The translations under genes were made by a program, and so were the position numbers. The notes beneath the pieces were generated by a model. That model did no database searches. It was not told where the DNA came from and saw only the letters and a list, made by a program, of their open reading frames with translations. This document shows positions 57,700-64,000 of a DNA stretch of 64,000 bases, piece after piece (the stretch's first letter is position 1; each line of letters starts with the position of its first letter). The stretch is from an uncultured Muribaculaceae bacterium (GTDB lineage: Bacteria > Bacteroidota > Bacteroidia > Bacteroidales > Muribaculaceae), in contig CAJTKG010000004.1 of the NCBI GenBank assembly GCA_910576935.1, positions 50,145 through 114,144 on the forward strand, written 5' to 3'.

Positions 57700-57754
57700 C
57701 CGATACATAAAATCTGTTGAGATCGATATAAGACAACTCAATATAAAACTTGAT

Positions 57755-59629
57755 ATGGAAAATAAAAAACTGAAAATTCGTGACCTTACGCTTCGCGACG
57801 GACAACAGTCGCTGTTTGCTACACGTCTTAGCCAGGGCGAAATCGACAAATTGCTGCCCTACTATGAGAATGCCGGCTTTTATATTATGGAAGTCTGGGG
57901 CGGCGCCGTGCCTGACTCGGTGATGCGCTATCTCGACGAATCTCCCTGGGATCGTCTCCGCAGTGTGTCAAAGGTGATGAAAGGCAAATCGCTTCTTTCA
58001 GCTCTTTCACGTGGCCGTAACCTCTTCGGCTATGTGCCTTATCCCGACAGTGTGCTCGAGGGCTTCTATAAAGAAGCTATAGCCAATGGTCTCAATGTTA
58101 TGCGTATCTTTGACGCGCTCAATGATATCGACAACGTAAAGGAATCTATCAGACTCATCAATAACCTCGGCGGTATCGCCGACGGCGCAGTCTGCTATAC
58201 CGTCGACCCCAAACCGGTCGCAGTAGAGCAGCCCAAACAAAGTTTCTTCGGTCGTCTCTTCGGCAAGAAGAACGCAGCTGCCGAACCTGAGAAAATTTTT
58301 ACCGACGAATATTTCGTCGAGAAAGCCAAAGCGATGGAGGCATTGGGAGCTAAAATTATCACTCTCAAAGATATGGCAGGCCTCGTCACACCGTCGCGCG
58401 CCGCTTCGATAATATCGAAACTTAAAGCCAACCTGAAAGTTCCCGTCGATTTCCATACCCACTGTACCCCGGGCTATGGCTTGGCTTCGAGTGTGATGGC
58501 CATAATCAACGGAGTCGACATTCTTGATACCAATATATGGTGGTTTGGCGGAGGTTCGGCCGCTCCGGCTATCGAGCTTGTCTATCTCTTCGCCAAGAAG
58601 CTCGGTGTTGAGATCGACGTCGACATGAAAGCTGTCGGCGAGATACGCAAACGTCTGCTTGACGCCCGCAAATCGCTCAAAGATTTCGATCTCGGCAAAC
58701 TGCCACGCGACTTCGACCCGCTCAACGACAAACTGCCTGCAGAAGTCGAGAGCCGGCTTGATGCTGCCGTCGCAGCCGCAAAGGCCGGTAACGAGAGCGC
58801 TCTTCTCAATGCATGTCATGCAATCGAGGAATACTTCGGTTTCCCAAAACCCAACGAACTTGTCAAAAATGCCGAAGTCCCCGGCGGCATGTATTCCAAC
58901 ATGGTCGCTCAGCTCAAAGCGCTTAAGGCCGAAGACCTTCTTGACGACGCCATGCGCCTGATTCCCATGGTGCGCCGCGACGCCGGTCTTGTACCTCTGG
59001 TGACACCTACAAGTCAGATTGTCGGCAGTCAGGCCGTTTCTGTCGCTCTCGACCGTCGCAAAGGCAATCCCGACTATACGACAAAATCCAACCAGTTTAT
59101 ATCGCTTGTCAAAGGTGAGTATGGCCACACACCTGTAGCCATCGATCCCGCCTTCCGTGAGAAAATCACCGGTAGCCCTGTCGAAAAACCTTACGATGTA
59201 AGCTCTTATAAAAAACCTGATAACCCCGCTCTTACAGAGTTCGGCGGCGCAAAACTGGCCAAGAATAAGGAGGAAGAACTATTGCTCGAGCTTCTCCCCA
59301 GTGTTGCCAACGGCTTCCTGAAACGTCGTCGCGCCGAAGAATTCGAGGCATCAAAAGCCGCTACAGCCCCCGCTGAGGTCAAGACCGAGGAAATCAAGGC
59401 TGATGAACCTGTCACAGGCGAGACAATCGCCGCGCCCATGGGTGGCCGCATCATCGAAATCAAAGTCAAACCCGGCGACAAGGTCTCAAAAGGACAGGTC
59501 GTGCTTGTCTATGAAGCAATGAAGATGGAGAACGACGTTGTCGCTCCGGCTGATAAGACCGTCAAACGCATCTTCGTCAAACCCGACGACGTTGTCGGCG
59601 CTGATGCCCTGTTGGTCGAATTTGAATAA
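57755..59629 (+). CDS. Biotin-dependent pyruvate/oxaloacetate carboxyltransferase (PycB/OadA type)
   Basis: A 624-residue single-chain carboxyltransferase plus biotin carrier. The TIM-barrel domain (about 1-300) has RDLTLRDGQQSLFATRLS (9-26; metal-binding Asp), MRIFDALNDIDN (near 116-127), IITLKDMAGLVTP (near 201-213; carbamylated Lys region) and DFHTHCTPGYGLASS (near 229-243). A conserved-carboxylase domain follows (about 320-500). The C-terminal biotinyl domain (about 550-624) contains EAMKMEN with Lys590 as the biotin site. Residues about 152-181 form an extra Lys/Pro-rich loop (KQSFFGRLFGKKNAAAEPEK) inside the barrel. Decarboxylase or pyruvate carboxylase direction is undecided because partner subunits are absent. 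A terminator follows. Confidence 0.92.
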   Translation: MENKKLKIRDLTLRDGQQSLFATRLSQGEIDKLLPYYENAGFYIMEVWGGAVPDSVMRYLDESPWDRLRSVSKVMKGKSLLSALSRGRNLFGYVPYPDSVLEGFYKEAIANGLNVMRIFDALNDIDNVKESIRLINNLGGIADGAVCYTVDPKPVAVEQPKQSFFGRLFGKKNAAAEPEKIFTDEYFVEKAKAMEALGAKIITLKDMAGLVTPSRAASIISKLKANLKVPVDFHTHCTPGYGLASSVMAIINGVDILDTNIWWFGGGSAAPAIELVYLFAKKLGVEIDVDMKAVGEIRKRLLDARKSLKDFDLGKLPRDFDPLNDKLPAEVESRLDAAVAAAKAGNESALLNACHAIEEYFGFPKPNELVKNAEVPGGMYSNMVAQLKALKAEDLLDDAMRLIPMVRRDAGLVPLVTPTSQIVGSQAVSVALDRRKGNPDYTTKSNQFISLVKGEYGHTPVAIDPAFREKITGSPVEKPYDVSSYKKPDNPALTEFGGAKLAKNKEEELLLELLPSVANGFLKRRRAEEFEASKAATAPAEVKTEEIKADEPVTGETIAAPMGGRIIEIKVKPGDKVSKGQVVLVYEAMKMENDVVAPADKTVKRIFVKPDDVVGADALLVEFE

Positions 59630-59649
59630 AGAATCATATTCAAGTATAT

Positions 59650-59688
59650 ATCGGGGATGTGTCTTTTTCAGACATATCCCCGATTTTT
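59650..59688 (+). terminator. Terminator after the carboxyltransferase gene
   Basis: A 15-bp stem with one G-U pair (59650-59664 with 59670-59684), a 5-nt T/C loop and a following T-run lies 20 nt after the stop. Confidence 0.85.
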
Positions 59689-59721
59689 ATGCCTTTTTAA
59701 TAAAAAGTAAGGGCAAATATG

Positions 59722-59751
59722 TTGTAGTCACGACTATAAATGCTATTTTTG
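59722..59751 (+). promoter_or_regulatory. Canonical Bacteroidota promoter of the endonuclease IV gene
   Basis: TTG (59722-59724) and TATTTTTG (59744-59751) are separated by exactly 19 nt, 20 nt before ATG 59772. Confidence 0.75.
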
Positions 59752-59771
59752 TAGCGTTAATAAATGCGTAG

Positions 59772-60611
59772 ATGAAACTCATAGGTGTACATGTATCGTC
59801 GCAGCCCGATATTTCGGCGGCGCCGGCTGAGGCTCACAGCCTTGGCGCGCGCGCTTTTGCGTGTGACCTTTTCGATGCGAGCGACTTCAACCGTCGGTCG
59901 ATCGACGATGCTGTCGCCGATCGGTTTATGGCCGAGTGCCGAAAATATGGCTATGGCCCTGATGCCATACTGCCGCATTCGTCGTTTATGATTAATTTTG
60001 GTAATCCCGACAAACGCAAAAACGCATTTTCGCGCAAGATCTTTATCGATGAGATGCGTTGTTGTCGTCGTCTCGGCATAACGATGCTGAATTTCCACCC
60101 CGGAGCACATCTTAAACGTCTCGGGCCGGCGGAATGCCTGACTCTTATAGCCGACTCGATAAATCGTTGTCTTGAGACCACAGAGGGCGTCAGGGCTGTA
60201 ATAGAGAATACAGCCGGACAGGGCTCGACGCTTGGTTATACATTTGAGCAGCTTGCCGCCATCATCGACATGATTGAAGACAAATCGAGGGTAGGGGTCT
60301 GCATCGACAGCTGCCACGCTTTTGCCGCGGGCTACGATATGTCGACGCCTGAGGGATACGATGCGGTCTGGAATGAATTTGACGCCACTATAGGCTTCAG
60401 CTATTTGGCGGCTATGCATCTCAATGATGCCCTGAAGCCTCTCGGCTCGAAGATAGACCGTCATGCCCCGGTGGGTCGCGGTTATATCGGTGAAGCTTTT
60501 TTTGCCCGACTTATGGCCGACCCGCGCTTCGACGGCATGCCGCTTATACTTGAAACTCCCGATCCGGCGCTGTGGGGCGATGAGATTGCAGCCCTCTATG
60601 CAATGACATAA
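59772..60611 (+). CDS. nfo: Deoxyribonuclease IV (AP endonuclease)
   Basis: Cuts DNA 5' to abasic sites in base excision repair; cytosolic trinuclear-zinc TIM barrel. The 279-residue protein has all metal-ligand motifs in order: LPHSSFMINFGN (near 67-78), LNFHPGAHL (near 105-113), VIENTAGQGSTLGYTF (near 143-158), GVCIDSCHAFAAGYD (near 174-188), MHLNDALKPLGSKIDRH (near 214-230) and LILETPDP (near 259-266). Length is typical. It has its own canonical promoter and lies 142 nt after the carboxyltransferase; the transporter follows 41 nt later. Confidence 0.96.
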   Translation: MKLIGVHVSSQPDISAAPAEAHSLGARAFACDLFDASDFNRRSIDDAVADRFMAECRKYGYGPDAILPHSSFMINFGNPDKRKNAFSRKIFIDEMRCCRRLGITMLNFHPGAHLKRLGPAECLTLIADSINRCLETTEGVRAVIENTAGQGSTLGYTFEQLAAIIDMIEDKSRVGVCIDSCHAFAAGYDMSTPEGYDAVWNEFDATIGFSYLAAMHLNDALKPLGSKIDRHAPVGRGYIGEAFFARLMADPRFDGMPLILETPDPALWGDEIAALYAMT

Positions 60612-60652
60612 AGTAGAAATTTTTGTAATTATATATTGTAGAGATTATACAC

Positions 60653-62458
60653 ATGAAAGACAAACCTAATTTAAGTTTTTGGAAGCTCTGGAATCTCAGT
60701 TTCGGCTTCTTTGGCGTACAGATCGCATATGCTCTTCAAAGTTCACAGGTTAGCCGAATATTCTCGACTATCGGCGCCGATCCGCATGATTTGAGCTATT
60801 TCTGGATTCTACCTCCGTTGATGGGGCTTGTAGTCCAGCCGATCGTCGGTTCGGCGAGCGACCGCACTTGGAACCGCTTCGGCCGCCGTCTGCCATATCT
60901 TATTGTCGGAGCGCTCGTGGCCATAATCGTCATGTGTTTCCTGCCCAATGCAGGTTCGCTCGGACTGTCGGTCTCGCAGGCTATAATTTTCGGCCTCGTG
61001 ATGCTGATGTTCCTCGATACATCGATCAATATGGCGATGCAGCCATTCAAAATGCTTGTGGGCGATTTTGTCAACGAGAAACAGAAGGGTCTGGCTTATT
61101 CGATACAGAGTTTCCTGTGTAACGCCGGCTCTGTTGTCGGCTATATCGCTCCGATTGTTCTCGCCCTCTTCCTGAGCAATACCGCGCCATCGGGCGAAGT
61201 GCCCGCAACGGTGACATTCTCGTTCTATCTCGGTGCCGCTGTGATGCTTTTATGTGTTATCTATACTTTTGTCAAAGTCAAAGAGATGCCGCCACATGAA
61301 TATGCCCTCTATCACGGCATAACCGAAAAACAGACCGACATAAAAGACAATCCGGGCATGTTCAGGCTACTTGTCAATGCACCCAAAGTTTTCTGGACCG
61401 TGGGCCTCGTGCAGTTCTTCTGCTGGGCCGCTTTCTTGTATATGTGGACATATTCGACCGATGCTATCGCCAGCCATGCTTTCGGTGCTCCATCGATCGA
61501 GCAGGTGACAGGCATAAGCGTCAACGGCAAGAACTATGACGACAAATATCTTTTTAATGGCAAGACTCCCGTAGTCCTCGATGGCACTCTTGCTCTTGCA
61601 GGCATAGATGTCGACGGCACGGTGCTTGAACCTGAGGTCGTTGTTGTTGAGGGCGATACTGTCATTTCGGCCGGAAGTATCGTCTATGACAACGGCGTGG
61701 CCCGCGTCTCGCCCGACAAAGGCTTGCTCGCCCGCGCCGGTAGTGTAATATATGTCGACGGCGTAGAGACTCCTGTCAAAGAAAATGCCTATACAGTCTC
61801 AGAGTTCGCGCGCGTAGCACCCGGCACTGAACTGACACTCGCACACATAGCCAAAGATGTCGACGGCACGGGCGACTATGTGCTTGAGCAGACAAGCCCG
61901 GTCGAACCTTTCGGGCCTCAGGACCGCGTTGAGCTAAATTATAAGACTGTGCTCAACGCAGCCAGCGTCGAATATCAGAACGCCGGCGACTGGAACGGCG
62001 TGCTTCTTGCAATTCAGGCCATTGCCGCGGTGCTTTGGGCTATAGTCCTCGCTGGATTCCGCAACCGTCGTCTCGGCTATTCGTTGAGCCTGCTCATCGG
62101 TGCCGTCGGTTTCATTTCGGTCTACTTTATACATAACCACTATGCTCTCGGCGTTAGCTATGCTTTGATGGGATGTGCGTGGGCCGCTATCCTGGCGATG
62201 CCGTTTACGATTCTCACCAACGCACTGTCGGGCAGCCATATCGGTACATATCTCGGTCTGTTTAACTGCACAATCTGCATACCTCAGATTATCGCCGCTC
62301 TCTGTGGCGGCCTTATACTCCATTGCTTCCCCGCGGCAGCCAACGGCGCCCCTCAGACCGTCTGTATGCTCGTTGTCTCAGGAGTGCTCCTCGCTGTAGC
62401 GTCACTTGCCGTCTGGAATATCAAAGAGACATTCGGTAGCCGCGAATCAGCTTCATAA
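60653..62458 (+). CDS. SLC45/GPH-like MFS sugar transporter with a large periplasmic insertion
   Basis: A 601-residue inner-membrane transporter, about 150 residues longer than the roughly 450-residue relatives. The first half is normal: WNLSFGFFGVQIAYALQSSQ (13-32), the GSASDRTWNRFGRRLPY segment (66-82, with the RxGRR loop), and helices up to 6. Helix 7 (about 246-267, VFWTVGLVQFFCWAAFLYMW) is followed not by helix 8 but by a 155-residue polar, beta-rich stretch (about 281-437) with repeated V-N/D-G turns (SVNGKNYDD, DVDGTVLEP, YVDGVETPV). Helix 8 resumes at about 448 (WNGVLLAIQAIAAVLWAIVL). The insert lies in the 7-8 loop, predicted periplasmic. Likely substrate is a disaccharide such as maltose or sucrose, by family only. 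Followed 10 nt later by sdaA. Confidence 0.85.
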   Translation: MKDKPNLSFWKLWNLSFGFFGVQIAYALQSSQVSRIFSTIGADPHDLSYFWILPPLMGLVVQPIVGSASDRTWNRFGRRLPYLIVGALVAIIVMCFLPNAGSLGLSVSQAIIFGLVMLMFLDTSINMAMQPFKMLVGDFVNEKQKGLAYSIQSFLCNAGSVVGYIAPIVLALFLSNTAPSGEVPATVTFSFYLGAAVMLLCVIYTFVKVKEMPPHEYALYHGITEKQTDIKDNPGMFRLLVNAPKVFWTVGLVQFFCWAAFLYMWTYSTDAIASHAFGAPSIEQVTGISVNGKNYDDKYLFNGKTPVVLDGTLALAGIDVDGTVLEPEVVVVEGDTVISAGSIVYDNGVARVSPDKGLLARAGSVIYVDGVETPVKENAYTVSEFARVAPGTELTLAHIAKDVDGTGDYVLEQTSPVEPFGPQDRVELNYKTVLNAASVEYQNAGDWNGVLLAIQAIAAVLWAIVLAGFRNRRLGYSLSLLIGAVGFISVYFIHNHYALGVSYALMGCAWAAILAMPFTILTNALSGSHIGTYLGLFNCTICIPQIIAALCGGLILHCFPAAANGAPQTVCMLVVSGVLLAVASLAVWNIKETFGSRESAS

Positions 62459-62467
62459 TAACATAAT

Positions 62468-63664
62468 ATGGAATCAATCAGACAACTCTATAAAATAGGC
62501 AACGGCCCGTCGAGTTCCCACACAATGGGGCCGATGAAAGCCGCTTCAGGATTTGCTGCCGAGACATCCGGCGCTTCGCGCTACGAAGTGACACTCTATG
62601 GCTCGCTCGCGGCCACAGGCCGCGGTCACATGACAGACAGTGCCATACTCGGTGTGCTTGAGCCTTTGGCGCCGGTCGAACTCATATGGAAGCCCGACGA
62701 AGTTCTGCCGTTTCATACAAATGGCATGAAATTCAAGGCTTTTGATGCCAATGGCAATGAAATACACTCGAAAACGATTTATTCGATAGGTGGTGGAGAC
62801 ATTCTCGAAGAAGGACAGCCGCGCGAACCGTCGAAGTCAATCTATCCACTCAGCAAAATAAAGGATATCCAGCGTTGGTGCGAAGAAAGCGGTCGCAGCT
62901 ACTGGGAGTTTGTCGATCTCTATGAAGACAGCGGCATATGGGACTATCTTGCCGAGGTGTGGAGTGTCATGAAAGACGCAGTCGACCGCGGCATCGAAGC
63001 CGAGGGCGTCTTGCCCGGCGGTCTCGGCGTCCGTCGAAAGGCTGTGAGCTATTATGTCCATGCAGCAGGCTACAACAGTTCGCTCAAAAGCCGCGGACTG
63101 GTCTATGCCTATGCTTTGGCCGTATCTGAAGAGAACGCTGCCGGCGGCCGCATCGTCACCGCTCCAACATGTGGCTCGTGCGGCATCGTCCCCGCCGTGC
63201 TCTATCACCTCCATACTTCAAAGAATTTCAGCGAGAAACGCATCCTGCGCGCCTTGGCTACGGCCGGATTGTTTGGCAATGTCGTAAAACACAACGCTTC
63301 CGTTTCGGGTGCTGAAGTCGGTTGTCAGGGCGAGGTCGGAGTGGCATGTGCCATGGCTGCCGCTGCTGCGTCGCAGCTCTTCGGCGGCACGCCCGCTCAA
63401 ATTGAATATTCGGCCGAGATGGGCCTCGAGCACCATTTGGGCCTGACATGTGATCCGGTTTGCGGGCTTGTCCAGATACCGTGTATCGAGCGAAACGCCT
63501 ATGCAGCCGCAAGAGCCCTCGACGCCAATCTCTATTCGGCCTTCTCCGACGGCAAGCATTCAGTCGATTTCGACCGTATAGTCGAAGTCATGAAACAGAC
63601 AGGGCATGACCTCCCGTCGCTTTATAAAGAAACAGCCAAGGGTGGTCTTGCAGTGATAAAATAA
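62468..63664 (+). CDS. sdaA: L-serine dehydratase, single-chain Fe-S type
   Basis: Deaminates L-serine to pyruvate and ammonia using a 4Fe-4S cluster; cytosolic. The 398-residue protein contains both domains in one chain: an N-terminal beta domain (1-130) with IGNGPSSSHTMGPMKAA (11-27) and a C-terminal alpha domain with the cluster-binding cysteines in TAPTCGSCGIVP (near 232-243), VGCQGEVG (near 283-290) and CDPVCGLVQIPC (near 330-342). The C-terminus ends KGGLAVIK, near the usual end. It starts 10 nt after the transporter stop, so it is probably co-transcribed with it, and is followed by a strong terminator. An equivalent name is sdaAA/BB fused type. Confidence 0.95.
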   Translation: MESIRQLYKIGNGPSSSHTMGPMKAASGFAAETSGASRYEVTLYGSLAATGRGHMTDSAILGVLEPLAPVELIWKPDEVLPFHTNGMKFKAFDANGNEIHSKTIYSIGGGDILEEGQPREPSKSIYPLSKIKDIQRWCEESGRSYWEFVDLYEDSGIWDYLAEVWSVMKDAVDRGIEAEGVLPGGLGVRRKAVSYYVHAAGYNSSLKSRGLVYAYALAVSEENAAGGRIVTAPTCGSCGIVPAVLYHLHTSKNFSEKRILRALATAGLFGNVVKHNASVSGAEVGCQGEVGVACAMAAAAASQLFGGTPAQIEYSAEMGLEHHLGLTCDPVCGLVQIPCIERNAYAAARALDANLYSAFSDGKHSVDFDRIVEVMKQTGHDLPSLYKETAKGGLAVIK

Positions 63665-63682
63665 AATACTGACATAATTACG

Positions 63683-63716
63683 CGGCGCCGGCTCAGTTAG
63701 TCGGCGCCGTTTTTTT
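63683..63716 (+). terminator. sdaA terminator
   Basis: An 11-bp GC-rich stem with one G-U pair (63683-63693 with 63699-63709) and a 5-nt loop is followed by seven T residues, 18 nt after the stop. Confidence 0.9.
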
Positions 63717-63793
63717 CCGCGTGTTGTAGTAAAATTTGCGACTTAATTATTATATGATTAATTGTGAAATTAAGATAAAAATATATGGGCATG

Positions 63794-63900
63794 AAAACGA
63801 AGCGAGCATCGGTGTGAATGTCGGTCGGTTGCGTAACTCGCTGATATGATTGATGATGTGGGGTGGGAGAGTGGAACGGCGCGGAAAAACGAAGCGTGCA
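63794..63900 (+). repeat. Two copies of a 15-mer, 92 bp apart
   Basis: AAAACGAAGCGAGCA (63794-63808) and AAAACGAAGCGTGCA (63886-63900) differ at one base. The spacing is close to nine helical turns. Confidence 0.45.
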
Positions 63901-63945
63901 AAAAGTTGAATTTGCTTTAATTCCACCTGAATTTTTGAGGGCTTC

Positions 63946-64000
63946 CGTTTAATCGGCGTTTAACGCAGGTTTAATCGGGCTTTAATTGGCTTTAATATCG
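63946..64000 (+). repeat. Degenerate 11-bp tandem repeat with phased TTTAA
   Basis: Units CGTTTAATCGG, CGTTTAACGCA, GGTTTAATCGG, GCTTTAATTGG, and a shortened CTTTAATATCG at the edge. TTTAA starts at 63948, 63959, 63970, 63981 and 63991; one more lies at 63916, about three turns earlier. The array may continue beyond the window. Confidence 0.65.

Larger units (their letters stand above)
63717..64000. other. Gene-free right edge with two kinds of short repeats
   Basis: About 285 bp without a convincing ORF; the longest start after an ATG is the 10-codon ATG at 63785 (MGMKTKRASV). A 15-mer is repeated with one mismatch at 63794-63808 and 63886-63900, and five TTTAA blocks recur every 10-11 bp from 63948 to the edge. 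The region may be the upstream regulatory DNA of a gene outside the window. No -7 box of the usual form was found. Confidence 0.4.

Noticed and set aside
63785..63817. Leader-peptide ORF of 10 codons (MGMKTKRASV)
   Set aside because: Too short to judge, no run of one amino acid codon and no following attenuator hairpin.
1..64000. CRISPR arrays, tRNA/rRNA genes, insertion sequences, integrases, phage genes, toxin-antitoxin pairs
   Set aside because: No regularly spaced 25-40 bp repeats, cloverleaf-like GGTTCRA regions, transposase or integrase motifs were seen; all large gaps were read.

Overview
The window looks like a chromosomal housekeeping region of a Bacteroidota bacterium, most likely order Bacteroidales and perhaps Muribaculaceae-like; the family is an inference. 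Four lines of evidence support this. Start codons lack Shine-Dalgarno sequences and sit behind A/T-rich leaders. About twenty starts have the Bacteroidota -7 box TAnnTTTG just upstream, four of them with a TTTG/TTG -33 box exactly 19 nt away. The protein set is typical of the phylum (clustered SurA-type isomerases with an OstA-like protein beside guaB, DUF4252, DUF3316, DUF5063, a SusA-like GH13 enzyme, a biotin-carrying carboxyltransferase). No RNA gene, insertion sequence, phage, integrase or CRISPR array was seen, and base use is even throughout.

Layout. 1-5 kb: truncated dxs preceded by an overlapping 59-codon membrane ORF, then a leftward operon of metzincin-like protein, thioesterase, dprA and nucleoside phosphorylase. 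5.3-7 kb: a secreted Ntn hydrolase and an unknown protein. 7-18.2 kb: a long leftward block with guaB, three SurA-type folding factors, an OstA/LptA-like protein, DUF3737, a PatB-type C-S lyase and a MATE pump. 18.3-20.4 kb: two envelope proteins and tsaB. 20.6-24.5 kb: yicC-gmk-nadD-DUF5063-M18 aminopeptidase. 24.7-26.4 kb: ECF sigma factor, putative anti-sigma factor and DUF4252 protein. 26.5-29.5 kb: rarA and a periplasmic TPR protein. 29.7-37.2 kb: rightward run dedA-rpe-ftsK-lolA-like-trxB-GH13. 37.3-42.7 kb: glnS, a TPR protein, an MBL hydrolase, rsmG and cvfB. 42.8-46.1 kb: sugar porter, AGE epimerase and acetyltransferase (leftward). 46.2-48 kb: a redoxin-like protein without CxxC plus tpx. 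48.3-51.9 kb: outer-membrane protein, prmA and a large secreted alpha/alpha-barrel protein. 52.2-56.8 kb: topoisomerase IV A, DUF3316 and an S41 lipoprotein, joined by 1-nt overlaps. 56.8-63.7 kb: CpsB-like phosphatase, biotin carboxyltransferase, endonuclease IV, an SLC45-like transporter and sdaA.

No defence, secretion or biosynthetic island was found. The signals most worth following are: a roughly 155-residue periplasmic beta-type insertion inside the SLC45-like transporter (61.5-62.0 kb); a family of 65-80 bp palindromic intergenic repeats (20.45, 51.94 and 52.02 kb) that carry the -7 box of the neighbouring leftward gene and show a compensatory base-pair change; an 11-bp-phased TTTAA tandem repeat at the right edge; the short membrane ORF overlapping dxs; a cytosolic metzincin-like protein; and a tight DUF3737-PatB-MATE cassette.
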